The translations under genes and the position numbers were made by a program. A DNA stretch of 54,514 nt from JALOAP01 sp964632355 (lineage in GTDB: Bacteria > Chloroflexota > Dehalococcoidia > Tepidiformales > Tepidiformaceae): the NCBI GenBank assembly GCA_964632355.1, contig CAZWBW010000004.1:1-54514 (forward strand), read 5' to 3'. Under the pieces are notes generated by a model. The model searched no databases. It worked only from the letters and a program-made list of their open reading frames with translations, and had not been told where the DNA came from. Shown in pieces: positions 15,572 to 24,370 of the stretch; position 1 is the first letter of the stretch, and every line of letters starts with the position of its first letter.

Positions 15572-16633
15572 TTGTCGCTGTTCAGCCCCCTCGCAAATCT
15601 CCTCGGGTTTCTTTCGCATGACATTGCGATCGACCTTGGCACGGCCAACACGCTGGTGATGGTGCGCGGGCGGGGCATCGTCATCGACGAACCCTCCGTG
15701 GTGGCCATCGACCGGGTTACGAAGAAGATCCTCGCCATCGGCGCCGAAGCAAAGCGCATGGTCGGCCGAACACCCGCGAACATCATCGCGGTGCGGCCGC
15801 TGCGCGACGGCGTGATCTCGGACTTCGAAGTCACCGAGAAAATGCTGAGCTACTTCATCCGGGCGGTGCACAACCGGAGCTTCCTCGCGCAGCCGCGCGT
15901 TGTGGTGGGAATCCCGAGCGGTGTCACGGAAGTGGAGAAGCGCGCGGTCCACGATGCCGCGCTGAACGCGGGTGCACGCAGTTGCTACCTGATCGAGGAG
16001 CCGATGGCGGCGGCGATTGGCGCCGGGCTTCCGGTTATCGATGCGGCGGGCTGCATGATCGTGGACATCGGCGGCGGCACGACGGAAGTGGCAATCATCT
16101 CGCTCGGCGGCATGGTGGTGAGCACGTCGATCCGCGTGGCCGGCGACGAGATGGACCAGGACATCATCGCGTACGCGCGGCAGGTGCATAACCTGCTGAT
16201 TGGCGAGCGAACCGCCGAGGAGATCAAGAAGATGGCCGGGTCGGCGGCGCCCCTCGAGCCGGAAGAGACGGTGATCCTGCGCGGGCGCGACCTGGCGACG
16301 GGGCTGCCAAAGTCCGTAGAGGTGAGCACCGTCGAGATCCGCGACGCGCTGGCGGGTTCGATCAGCGCAATCGTGGAGGCGGTGCGTTCGACGATCGAGG
16401 TGACACCGCCGGAACTCGTTTCCGACCTGATGGCGCACGGCATTGCGCTGGCAGGCGGTGGCGCGGCGCTGCGCGGGCTAGACCGCCGGCTCAGCCAGGA
16501 GACGCGGTTCCCTGTGTACGTGGCCGAAGACCCACTGCTCTGCGTTGTTCGTGGCGCGGGCGAGGTACTGGAAGAACAGGAGCTTCTCGCAAAGGTACAA
16601 TCCCAATTGGCATCACGCCGACCCGGGCGATAG
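15572..16633 (+). CDS. mreB: Rod-shape actin homologue MreB
   Basis: 353 residues. Actin-fold signatures: HDIAIDLGTANTLV (phosphate 1), MIVDIGGGTTEVA (phosphate 2) and GIALAGGGAALRG (adenosine). It polymerises under the membrane and positions the elongation machinery encoded next to it. The TTG at 15572 gives the usual length and N-terminus (SLFSPLANLL, an amphipathic membrane helix). The alternative TTG at 15461 would add 37 atypical residues and lies upstream of the TATAAT at 15509. mreC follows after 24 bp. Confidence 0.95.
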   Translation: MSLFSPLANLLGFLSHDIAIDLGTANTLVMVRGRGIVIDEPSVVAIDRVTKKILAIGAEAKRMVGRTPANIIAVRPLRDGVISDFEVTEKMLSYFIRAVHNRSFLAQPRVVVGIPSGVTEVEKRAVHDAALNAGARSCYLIEEPMAAAIGAGLPVIDAAGCMIVDIGGGTTEVAIISLGGMVVSTSIRVAGDEMDQDIIAYARQVHNLLIGERTAEEIKKMAGSAAPLEPEETVILRGRDLATGLPKSVEVSTVEIRDALAGSISAIVEAVRSTIEVTPPELVSDLMAHGIALAGGGAALRGLDRRLSQETRFPVYVAEDPLLCVVRGAGEVLEEQELLAKVQSQLASRRPGR

Positions 16634-16657
16634 CATCGCCCCGAGGCTGGCTGCCAA

Positions 16658-17485
16658 ATGGTGATCTTCTCCCGGTACTCCTGGTGGGTCGCAACCATGA
16701 TCGGGCTGGCGCTGTTCCTGACCGCCGCCGGCCAGCTTGGCTTCCTTGGGCCGTTCCAGAACCTGTTTCTCCAGGCTGCTACCCCTGTCGAGAAGACGAT
16801 GGACGGCGTATTCCGGCCAGTTGCGTCGTTCCTGTCGGATTTCGGTGACCTGCGTTCGCTGCAAGAGGAGAACCGCCAGCTGCGGCTCGAGAACGAGAAG
16901 CTCCAGAATCGCGTGACCGAACTCGAACTCGACGCGGCGCGCGTGCAGGAACTGGAGAAAGCGCTCGAGATCACGCAGAGCGACACGAGCCAGCAGAAGG
17001 TCGCGGCCAACGTGGTGAGCCACGACTCATCGCCGTTCACAGACGTCATCAGCATCGACCGCGGTTCGAACGCCGGGATTCAGCCGGGCATGAATGTGCT
17101 TTCGTCGCAGGGGAGCCTCATCGGCACGGTGACGAAGGTAACGCCCGACCATTCGTTCATCCGGCTCATCACCGACAGCAAGAGCAAGGTAAACGCGAAG
17201 GTTCGCGACACACAGGTCGAGGGCATTGTGAAGGGCGGGCCGAACCGCACCGTGACCTTCGACCTGGCACAGGCCGACATCAAGGTCGGCGACGTGATCG
17301 TGACGAGCGGCCTTGGCGGCAACTACCAGGCGGGCATCCCGATCGGGCGCGTCACAGAAGTGAAGGGCACGCCGCAGGACCTCTTCGCGGAAGTGACGTT
17401 AGAGCCGCTGGTTCGCCTGTCGACCGTGCAGACGGTGCTTGTGCTGACGAGCTTCGTGCCGCAACGCCTGGACCTGGACGACTAG
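16658..17485 (+). CDS. mreC: Rod-shape determining protein MreC
   Basis: 275 residues. One N-terminal transmembrane helix (about 10-32), then a coiled coil (LRSLQEENRQLRLENEKLQN, about 67-105), then the beta-barrel domains with SIDRGSNAGIQPGMNVLSS and VIVTSGLGGNYQAGIPIG. It links PBP2-RodA to MreB on the outer face of the membrane. The mreD start follows the stop codon directly. Confidence 0.95.
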   Translation: MVIFSRYSWWVATMIGLALFLTAAGQLGFLGPFQNLFLQAATPVEKTMDGVFRPVASFLSDFGDLRSLQEENRQLRLENEKLQNRVTELELDAARVQELEKALEITQSDTSQQKVAANVVSHDSSPFTDVISIDRGSNAGIQPGMNVLSSQGSLIGTVTKVTPDHSFIRLITDSKSKVNAKVRDTQVEGIVKGGPNRTVTFDLAQADIKVGDVIVTSGLGGNYQAGIPIGRVTEVKGTPQDLFAEVTLEPLVRLSTVQTVLVLTSFVPQRLDLDD

Positions 17486-18004
17486 ATGCGAGAGCTGATT
17501 TACGGGGCAGCGCTCTTTGTTGCGGCCACCGCGCAGGTGACAGTGGCGCCGCTCTTCCCCATCGAAGGGGCGGTACCCGACTTCGTGCTTGTGACGCTGG
17601 TCACGCTCGCGACCTGGGCCGGGCCGCGAACGGCAATGGTGAGCCTGCCGATTGTGGCGATATTCCTCGGCTTCGCCAGCGACCGTGAGCCGGGCCTGCT
17701 GATCATCGCCTACCTGCCGCTGCTTCCGCTGAGCCTGGTGGTAGACGAGGCGAATCTCCCGTTGAACCGCTTCGGACAGGTGCTGCTCACCGGAGCGGGG
17801 ACGGGGCTGTGGGCTCGGCTGGTGATGTCGGCGGGTGCTTTTGTCAGCGGCGCAGCGGTTTCGCTGTCAGGTCTCCTTTTCCTGGTGCTTGTGCCGGGGC
17901 TGTTGTTGGATATCCTGCTCCTGACTTTCGCATACTTGCCATTCCGCCTGATGGGCATGAATGCGAGGCCGATGACGCTGCAGAGGAGCACCTTTAGCGG
18001 GTGA
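17486..18004 (+). CDS. mreD: Rod-shape determining protein MreD
   Basis: 172 residues, almost all hydrophobic, with five to six predicted membrane helices and the FPIEGAVPDFVLV segment common near the N-terminus of MreD. Identity rests on composition and on position between mreC and mrdA. The ATG abuts the mreC stop; its TGA overlaps the mrdA GTG (GTGA). Confidence 0.88.
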   Translation: MRELIYGAALFVAATAQVTVAPLFPIEGAVPDFVLVTLVTLATWAGPRTAMVSLPIVAIFLGFASDREPGLLIIAYLPLLPLSLVVDEANLPLNRFGQVLLTGAGTGLWARLVMSAGAFVSGAAVSLSGLLFLVLVPGLLLDILLLTFAYLPFRLMGMNARPMTLQRSTFSG

Positions 18005-19169
18005 GTTTCTTCGACGGGGACCTGCACGAATCTCCCACGCCAGTGCGCACACGCCCGCGCGGCAACCTGAACGTGCTGCGGTTTGCTGTTGTTGCGCTCT
18101 TCGGCATCCTCATCGCGCAACTCGTCAACATGCAGATTGTCAAGGGCGACGAATACGCGGAGCGTTCGCGGCAGAACCACATCACGCGGAAGGACATCCT
18201 GCCGACCCGGGGGCTCATCTACGACCGCAACGGGAATCCGCTCGTCGAAAACGTCGGCGTCTTTACGGCTGTGGTGACGCCGCTCTTCCTCCCGGATTCG
18301 CAGGAGGACCGGTACCGCATCTACCAGCACCTCGAAGACCTTATCGGCGTGCCGGCACTGGAAGTCGATGCGCTCGTGAAGGAAGCGGAGGCCGAAAACC
18401 GCGAATACATCGGCATCCCCGTGGCGAAGTACCTGACGCACCAGCAGGCGCTGATGGTCGAGGAGGCGTCGACCTACCTCCCCGGGGTGAGCGTCGAGAT
18501 TAAGCCCGGGCGGAACTACATCGCGGGCGAAGCGTTCAGCCACATCCTCGGGTACGTGGGCGACCAGACGGTAGAGAACCGGCCGAAGTACGAGGCGCTT
18601 GGCTATGCGCTGAACGAGCCGGTCGGCATGGAAGGCGTCGAGGCGTGGTACGAGAGCGCGCTTCGTGGCGAGAAGGGCTACACGGCAGCCGAGCAGGACG
18701 CCCAGGGCCAGCTGATCAAGGCGCTGCAGACGAAACCGCCGGTGCCGGGGAACAGCCTCAAGCTCTCCATCGACCAGGGGCTGCAGAACTTCGTGGCCGA
18801 GTACCTGCGCGAGACGATGGCGGAATCTCAGACGGCGGCGGCGGTGGTCATGAGCCCGAAGACCGGCGAAATCTACGCGATGGTCAGCCTGCCGACGTAC
18901 GACAACAACATCTTCAACCAGCCCGAGCGGAACCAGGAGGTCTACGAGGCGCTGGTGAAGGACGAGGAACGGAAGCCGCTCCTGAACCACGCACTTCTGC
19001 CGCAGACGCCAGGTTCGACGTTCAAGCTCATCACGGCCGCCGCGGCGCTGCAGGAAGGGAACATCGTCCCGGAGACCTGGCGCGAGATTCCCAGCGCGAT
19101 TCTCGAGTTCAAGGGCGAGAACGGCGAGGTCTACTACTTCCGCGACTGGAAGGCGCACGGCGGCATCAA
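18001..19169 (+). CDS. mrdA: Penicillin-binding protein 2, N-terminal part (gap follows)
   Basis: The first 389 codons of the rod-elongation transpeptidase. One membrane helix (about 25-42), the pedestal segment with LPTRGLIYDRNGNPLVENVG, then the transpeptidase domain starting at AAAVVMSPKTGEIYAMVS. The active-site SxxK is in TPGSTFKLITAAAAL. The frame is cut by the N run at 19170. The GTG overlaps the mreD stop. Together with the segment at 19181 it forms one gene. Works with RodA in peptidoglycan elongation. Confidence 0.95.
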
Positions 19170-19179
19170 NNNNNNNNNN
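19170..19179. other. Assembly gap (10 N) inside mrdA
   Basis: Ten N between the codons for AHGGI and WSSN of PBP2. The reading frames on the two sides differ, so ten is a placeholder and not the true length. From the family, roughly 5-20 residues are missing. Confidence 0.95.
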
Positions 19180-19180
19180 G

Positions 19181-19900
19181 TGGTCGTCGAACATCTACAT
19201 GTACATGGCGGCCTGCGGCATCCCGCAGGAAGGCATCAAGGGGCTCGGCGCCGACCCCGAAGAATCGGCGGTCATCCTCGCGTACTACGCGCGGGCGTTC
19301 GGGCTCGGGCCGCCAACGGGCATCGACACGGGCGGTGAATTCCACGGCACGATCCCCACGCCGGAATGGCGCCGCCGCCACTACGAAGGCCCCGAGTTCA
19401 ACGACAGCGACCGGGAGTGGTACTACGCGAACACCTGCTTCATGGGCATCGGGCAGGACTCGGTGACCGCGTCGCCGCTGCAGATCGCGCGGATGACCGC
19501 CGCTGTGGCGAACGGCGGCAAGCTGCTCCGGCCGCACGTGATGAAAGAGGTCATTTCGCCGGACGGCGAGGTGGTCGAAACGGCAAAGGTGGAGGCCACC
19601 GACGTCCCGGTCGACCCGGAACACCTCGCTGTGATTCGCGAAGGCATGCGCCAGTGCGTCGTCGACGGGGCCTGCAAACTCGGCGCGGTGGACGGCTGGA
19701 CATCGGCCGGGAAGACGGGCACGGCGGAGTTCTTCAAGGGGAACGTGAAGCTCCAGCACGCGTGGTACACCGGCTTCGCGCCGTTCGATGACCCCGAAGT
19801 CGTGGTGACGGTCTACTACGAGACGGGCTGGGGTGGCGATAAGGCGGCCCCGGCGGCGAGCAAGATCCTCCAGTACTTCAAGGACAACGTGCAGCGGTGA
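19181..19900 (+). CDS. mrdA: Penicillin-binding protein 2, C-terminal part (after gap)
   Basis: 239 residues continuing PBP2. It opens with WSSN, the SxN motif of the transpeptidase, and contains the KTGT box in SAGKTGTAEFF. GIGQDSVTASPLQIARMTAA is the usual segment between them. The stop overlaps the rodA GTG. The frame is different from that before the gap, but the domain order is continuous, so I read this as one gene interrupted only by the assembly. Confidence 0.93.
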   Translation, partial: WSSNIYMYMAACGIPQEGIKGLGADPEESAVILAYYARAFGLGPPTGIDTGGEFHGTIPTPEWRRRHYEGPEFNDSDREWYYANTCFMGIGQDSVTASPLQIARMTAAVANGGKLLRPHVMKEVISPDGEVVETAKVEATDVPVDPEHLAVIREGMRQCVVDGACKLGAVDGWTSAGKTGTAEFFKGNVKLQHAWYTGFAPFDDPEVVVTVYYETGWGGDKAAPAASKILQYFKDNVQR

Positions 19901-21081
19901 GCCTGACATTCGAACGCCGAGGACCCCGCCTGCTCACAGTGAGCGATACCACCGCCCGGCGGCGGGGCATCTACCGGGGCTGGGACCGCTTCGACTATGT
20001 AATGACGTTCGCCGCCCTCGCACTGGTGGTGTACGGCCTGCTGCTCATCTGGAGTGGCTCATCGCGGGTGTACGACATCCCGGTCACCAGCTTCGGCCAC
20101 CCGGTCGCGAAGCAGGCGATCTTCGCCATCCTTGGCGTGTTCGCGATGCTGGTGGTCTCGAAGATCGACTACCACGTGCTGACGCACTACTCGTGGGCGC
20201 TCTACATCATCTCCGTCCTGTCGCTGGTTGGGCTGCTGGCGTTTGGATCGACCGAGTTCGGGTCGACGCGCTGGGTCGATGTCGGTCCGGTGCAGGTCCA
20301 GCCGTCGGAGTTCGCCAAGATCTCGACCATCCTGCTGCTGGCGCGGTTCTTCGCCGAGCGGGGCGGCGACGCGAAGGACGTGCGGACGCTGCTGATTTCG
20401 CTGCTCATCGTGCTCCCGTGTGCGGGTCTGGTGTTTATTCAGCCGGACCTCGGCACGACGCTGGTGTTCGTGTCCATCTGGCTGGGCGTGGTGGTAGTCG
20501 CGGGCGTGAGCCGGAGCCACCTCATCGTGCTGGCCGCGATTGGCGTGGCCGCGCTGCCGTTCGTGTGGACCTTCGGCGTGGCGGACTACCAGGTCGAGCG
20601 AATCTCGGTCCTGGTTGACCCGGAAGAAGACCCGCTCGATGCGGGCTACAACGTCATCCAGTCGCAGATTGCGGTGGGGTCCGGGCAGCTCTTCGGAAAG
20701 GGGCTCGGGCAAGGGGAACAGACGCAGCTGCGCTACCTGAAGGTGCCCACCAAGGACTTCATCTTCAGCGTGCTCGGAGAAGAGCTCGGGTTCGTGGGGG
20801 CGCTGGTGCTCCTCGGGTTGTTCTTCCTGTTGCTCATGCGAGGGATCCGCGCGGCGCAAATCGCGGGGGACGTGTCGGGACAGCTCATCGCCGTGGGCAT
20901 TGTCGTCCTGATACTGATGCAGATGTTCATCAACATCGCGGTGAACGTGAGCCTGTTCCCCGTGACGGGCATCCCCCTGCCGTTCGTGAGCCAGGGCGGT
21001 AGCTCGCTCGTGTCGCTGTTCGTCGCGCTGGGCATCCTGCAGAGCATAGTGATGCGCCACCGCGCCTACCGGCAGATCTAA
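19897..21081 (+). CDS. rodA: Peptidoglycan glycosyltransferase RodA (SEDS family)
   Basis: 394 residues, about ten membrane helices. SEDS hallmarks: RWVDVGPVQVQPSEFAK, FIQPDLGTTLVF, and IPLPFVSQGGSSLVS near the C-terminus. RodA polymerises lipid II with PBP2 as partner. The GTG start overlaps the mrdA stop (GTGA). The N-terminal 20 residues before the first helix are Arg-rich and cytoplasmic. Last gene of the rod operon; convergent with radA, 12 bp away. Confidence 0.95.
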   Translation: MSLTFERRGPRLLTVSDTTARRRGIYRGWDRFDYVMTFAALALVVYGLLLIWSGSSRVYDIPVTSFGHPVAKQAIFAILGVFAMLVVSKIDYHVLTHYSWALYIISVLSLVGLLAFGSTEFGSTRWVDVGPVQVQPSEFAKISTILLLARFFAERGGDAKDVRTLLISLLIVLPCAGLVFIQPDLGTTLVFVSIWLGVVVVAGVSRSHLIVLAAIGVAALPFVWTFGVADYQVERISVLVDPEEDPLDAGYNVIQSQIAVGSGQLFGKGLGQGEQTQLRYLKVPTKDFIFSVLGEELGFVGALVLLGLFFLLLMRGIRAAQIAGDVSGQLIAVGIVVLILMQMFINIAVNVSLFPVTGIPLPFVSQGGSSLVSLFVALGILQSIVMRHRAYRQI

Positions 21082-21093
21082 GCAGCCTTCGAA

Positions 21094-22446
21094 TCAGGGC
21101 AGTGCGGTGCGAAGCGCGTCGCGGACGGTGGCGACGGGCACGAGTTGCATGCCGTCGGTTCGCTGCGTGGAGGGCGGCACAAGGCACCGTTCGAAGCCGA
21201 GGCGGGCGAGCTCGGCGAGGCGGCGCTGTGCGTTCGGCACCGGGCGAACCGCGCCCGAAAGTGCGACTTCGCCGAGGAACGCCGTGCCCTTGGGGAGCGG
21301 CTGATCGCGGATGGCCGAGGCGAGCGCGGCCGTGACCGCGAGGTCCGCAGCGGAGTCGCGGAGGCGCAGGCCACCAGCAACGCTCGCGACAACGTCGAGG
21401 TTCGCGGCGTTGAGCCCCGCGCGGCGCGCGAGCACCGCAAGGAGCAGATGCAGGCGCGAGGTCTCGAGGCCGGCAGCAATGCGCCGTGGGGCAGATAGGA
21501 ACGAGGGCACCGCAAGCGCCTGCACCTCGACGGCGAGCGGCCGCGACCCTTCGACCACGGCGGTTACAGCGCAGCCGGAGGCGCCGGGGTCGAACGCTTC
21601 GAGGAAGGCAGCGCTGGCGTTCTCGACGCTGGTGAGGCCGGTGCCGGTCATCTCGAACACGCCCACTTCGTCGGTGGCGCCGAAGCGGTTCTTCACGGCG
21701 CGGAGCACGCGCAGTGCGCCACCTTCGGCGCCTTCGAAGTAGAGCACGGCGTCGACGAGGTGCTCGAGGAGGCGGGGGCCGGCGATTTCCCCGCCCTTCG
21801 TCACGTGCCCGGTGACAACGGTGGCGATGCCGGTGCTCTTTGACCACTGGACGAGCCGCGCGCCGGCCTCGGAGAGTTGCGCCGGGCCACCGGTGCGCGT
21901 TTCGAGACCCTCGACGTAGATCGACTGGATGGAGTCGACGATGGTGACGGCGGCGCCCATCCCCTCGGCCGCGGCGAGCGCCGAATCGAGGTTCGTTTCA
22001 GGGACCAGTGTTACGGCGGCGGATTCGAGGCCGAGCCGGGTAGCGCGCATCCGCACCTGCCGCGGAGATTCTTCGCCGCACACGTAGGCGACTGCGTGGT
22101 TCCGGCCGGCGAGGCGGGCGGCGGCCTGCAGCATCAGGGTGGACTTTCCGATGCCGGGATCGCCGCCGACGAGGACGAGCGAACCAGGGACGAGTCCGCC
22201 GCCCAGCACCCTGTCGAGTTCCGGGATTTCGGTTCGCAGGCGTCCGTGCTGGTCGTCGGGGACGGCCGAAAGGGCGACCGTTTCGGCGGGATTTGCTGCG
22301 GCTCGCGCGCGTACGGAAGGCGTCGACTTCGCCTGCTCGTATTGCTGGAGTGTGTTCCATTCACGGCACTGGCGGCACTGGCCCGAATACCCGGGCGTTT
22401 CCCAGCCGCACGAGGAGCAACGGTAACCACGGGTAACGCGCGCCAT
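21094..22446 (-). CDS. radA: DNA repair protein RadA (Sms)
   Basis: 450 residues, complete. N-terminal zinc finger (CSSCGWETPGYSGQCRQC), RecA-like ATPase with Walker A GGDPGIGKST, the RadA-specific KNRFG motif, and a C-terminal Lon-protease-like domain. RadA drives branch migration of recombination intermediates. TAGGAT is 7 nt before the ATG (leaderless type). Confidence 0.96.
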   Translation of the reverse strand: MARVTRGYRCSSCGWETPGYSGQCRQCREWNTLQQYEQAKSTPSVRARAAANPAETVALSAVPDDQHGRLRTEIPELDRVLGGGLVPGSLVLVGGDPGIGKSTLMLQAAARLAGRNHAVAYVCGEESPRQVRMRATRLGLESAAVTLVPETNLDSALAAAEGMGAAVTIVDSIQSIYVEGLETRTGGPAQLSEAGARLVQWSKSTGIATVVTGHVTKGGEIAGPRLLEHLVDAVLYFEGAEGGALRVLRAVKNRFGATDEVGVFEMTGTGLTSVENASAAFLEAFDPGASGCAVTAVVEGSRPLAVEVQALAVPSFLSAPRRIAAGLETSRLHLLLAVLARRAGLNAANLDVVASVAGGLRLRDSAADLAVTAALASAIRDQPLPKGTAFLGEVALSGAVRPVPNAQRRLAELARLGFERCLVPPSTQRTDGMQLVPVATVRDALRTALP

Positions 22447-22519
22447 CGGCCGGATCCTACGTGGCGGCGGTTACAGGCGCACGGCTCAGTGCGAGAATCT
22501 CCGGAAGGAGGTCGTTCCC

Positions 22520-22960
22520 ATGTCGCTAAACATGACACGAGACGAGCGCGAGCGTTTCCTCGCTGACGTTCACATCGGCGTGCTGACGGTGGCGGAGGAG
22601 GACGGGCGGGGCCCGCTTGCAGTGCCGGTCTGGTACGCCTACGAACCGGGGGGCGAAATTCGGTTCGTCACCGGCAGGGAATCGCGGAAAGCCAAGGCGC
22701 TGCGAAAGGCGGGACGCGCGAGCTTTCTCGTGCAGCGCGAAGAAGTGCCGTACGCGTACGTCACAGTCGAAGGTCCCGTGACAATCGAGGAGCCCGATTT
22801 CGAGCGCGACGTGCGGCAGGTCGCAATTCGCTACCTGGGCGAGGCGGGCGCCGAAGCCTACCTCGCGGGGAACACCGAGGTAAGCGGAAGCGTGGTGGTT
22901 CGGCTGCAGCCCGAGCGGTGGCTCACCGTCGACTACGGGAAGCAACGTCCGCGCCGGTAG
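22520..22960 (+). CDS. PPOX-class flavin/F420-binding protein
   Basis: 146 residues, a split-barrel fold of the pyridoxamine 5'-phosphate oxidase superfamily: HIGVLTVAEEDGRGPLAVPV, IRFVTGRESRKAKAL and YAYVTVEGPVTIEE. Family members bind FMN, F420 or haem; the cofactor cannot be told here. AAGGAGG lies 7 nt before the ATG. Divergent from radA, sharing a 73-bp spacer. A more distant relative is at 53530. Confidence 0.82.
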   Translation: MSLNMTRDERERFLADVHIGVLTVAEEDGRGPLAVPVWYAYEPGGEIRFVTGRESRKAKALRKAGRASFLVQREEVPYAYVTVEGPVTIEEPDFERDVRQVAIRYLGEAGAEAYLAGNTEVSGSVVVRLQPERWLTVDYGKQRPRR

Positions 22961-23020
22961 GGCCCTTGCCAGCAGGTCCGGAGTGACCTGCCGCGTCGTG
23001 ATTCCGTAGGATGCGTCGCG

Positions 23021-24370
23021 ATGAGCGACCAGGCATCCCTGGATTTCACAGCGGGCTGGTTCGCCGTGTGCGGCCTGCTGTGTGCGGCGGCGCTCTTCGG
23101 ACCTGAATCCTGGTTTCGCCACGTACCTTCGCGCCCCGTGCATCGAGCCGGGGCGCTCTTCGTTGTGGCGCTTGTCCTGCGGCTCGTCCCAGCGGCGGCA
23201 TTGCAGTTGCCCGAGGACGCGCTCATCTGGTTCGACATGGACTCGTACCGGCTCGTGGGCGACCTCGTCCGCGCGGGTGAGGACGTCTATTCGCGACCAG
23301 ACCGGTATCCGTACTTGCCGTTCCAGATGCACTGGATGGCTGCGGCGGGGTGGCTGGGTGACGCGGGAGTCGTCCCGTTCCTGCTGGTGGCGAAGTTCCC
23401 GCAACTGGTGGCCGACGCGGCCATCGCGTGCGTGGTCGCAGCATGGCCGGGATGGACTGCTGCCCAGCGGCTGCGTGGCGGGCTCGTCTATGCCCTGAAC
23501 CCGATGACGCCGATCACGGCAGCGATTCACGGGCAGTTCGACAGCGTCCCGACGTTCTTCCTGTTGCTCGCAGTGTTCTCCCTGCGGCACGAACCGGCCG
23601 GCGATCGCCGCGCTGCGTTGGCGGGGCTGGCGGTCGGTTTCGCGGTGCTTTCGAAGACATGGCCGGTGTTCACGGTGCCGCTGTTGCTGTGGCACGCCGG
23701 GAACTGGAGAGAGCGAGCCGTGTTCCTCGGGGCGGCGGGAGCACCAGCGGTGGTCTCGCTTGGCGTGTACTGGGTGGTATTCGCCGAGACCCCGTACCAC
23801 GTGGTCGACACCATCAAGGGGTATAGCGGCGTGCCGGGTGCGTGGGGGTATCGCCTGGCGCTCACGCACCTCGGGAATGCCGACGTCCCGGGCGCCTACT
23901 GGCTGCGGGACCAGTTACATGAGGTCGACACCGCGGTGCTCGCCGGTTCGGTGGTAATCGCGACGCTTTTGGTGCTACGCCGACCGTTGGAGACCGGCGT
24001 GGCCGTGGTCATCCTCGCGTTCTACGCAGCGGCGCACGGCTGGGGCTTCCACTACCTGGTGTGGGCTGTCCCGTTTGTGCTCGTCGGGCTACCCCGGTTC
24101 GCGACGGCGGCTTACCTCGGCATCGGAACCGTCACGCTGTGGGCGGTGTTCTATGGGTACGGTGGCGTCGGCCGCCAGATGTACGAGTGGTTCGACCCCG
24201 ACTCGGCGTTCATACGGTATAGCTGGGCGGTCGGGCTGCCGATGTGGGTGCTGGTCATCGTTCTCGCGGTGCTTGGCGCTGCGACACCATGGTTCGCGCG
24301 CGAGGGCTGGTTGGCACGACTGCGCCCCGGGCGCGGAGGCGTCGCGGGCGAGGGTGCGCCGGGCGGCTAG
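23021..24370 (+). CDS. GT-C-type polyprenyl-linked glycosyltransferase-like membrane protein
   Basis: 449 residues with about ten to eleven membrane helices. An acidic first-loop pair in WFDMDSYR and the HGQFDSVP motif later resemble GT-C enzymes of the GT39/GT57/GT87 type, which move sugars from lipid carriers at the outer face. TAGGAT (23007-23012) is 8 nt before the ATG and there is no Shine-Dalgarno, so it is probably leaderless. Its TAG overlaps the recG stop in CTAG. Acceptor unknown. Confidence 0.75.
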   Translation: MSDQASLDFTAGWFAVCGLLCAAALFGPESWFRHVPSRPVHRAGALFVVALVLRLVPAAALQLPEDALIWFDMDSYRLVGDLVRAGEDVYSRPDRYPYLPFQMHWMAAAGWLGDAGVVPFLLVAKFPQLVADAAIACVVAAWPGWTAAQRLRGGLVYALNPMTPITAAIHGQFDSVPTFFLLLAVFSLRHEPAGDRRAALAGLAVGFAVLSKTWPVFTVPLLLWHAGNWRERAVFLGAAGAPAVVSLGVYWVVFAETPYHVVDTIKGYSGVPGAWGYRLALTHLGNADVPGAYWLRDQLHEVDTAVLAGSVVIATLLVLRRPLETGVAVVILAFYAAAHGWGFHYLVWAVPFVLVGLPRFATAAYLGIGTVTLWAVFYGYGGVGRQMYEWFDPDSAFIRYSWAVGLPMWVLVIVLAVLGAATPWFAREGWLARLRPGRGGVAGEGAPGG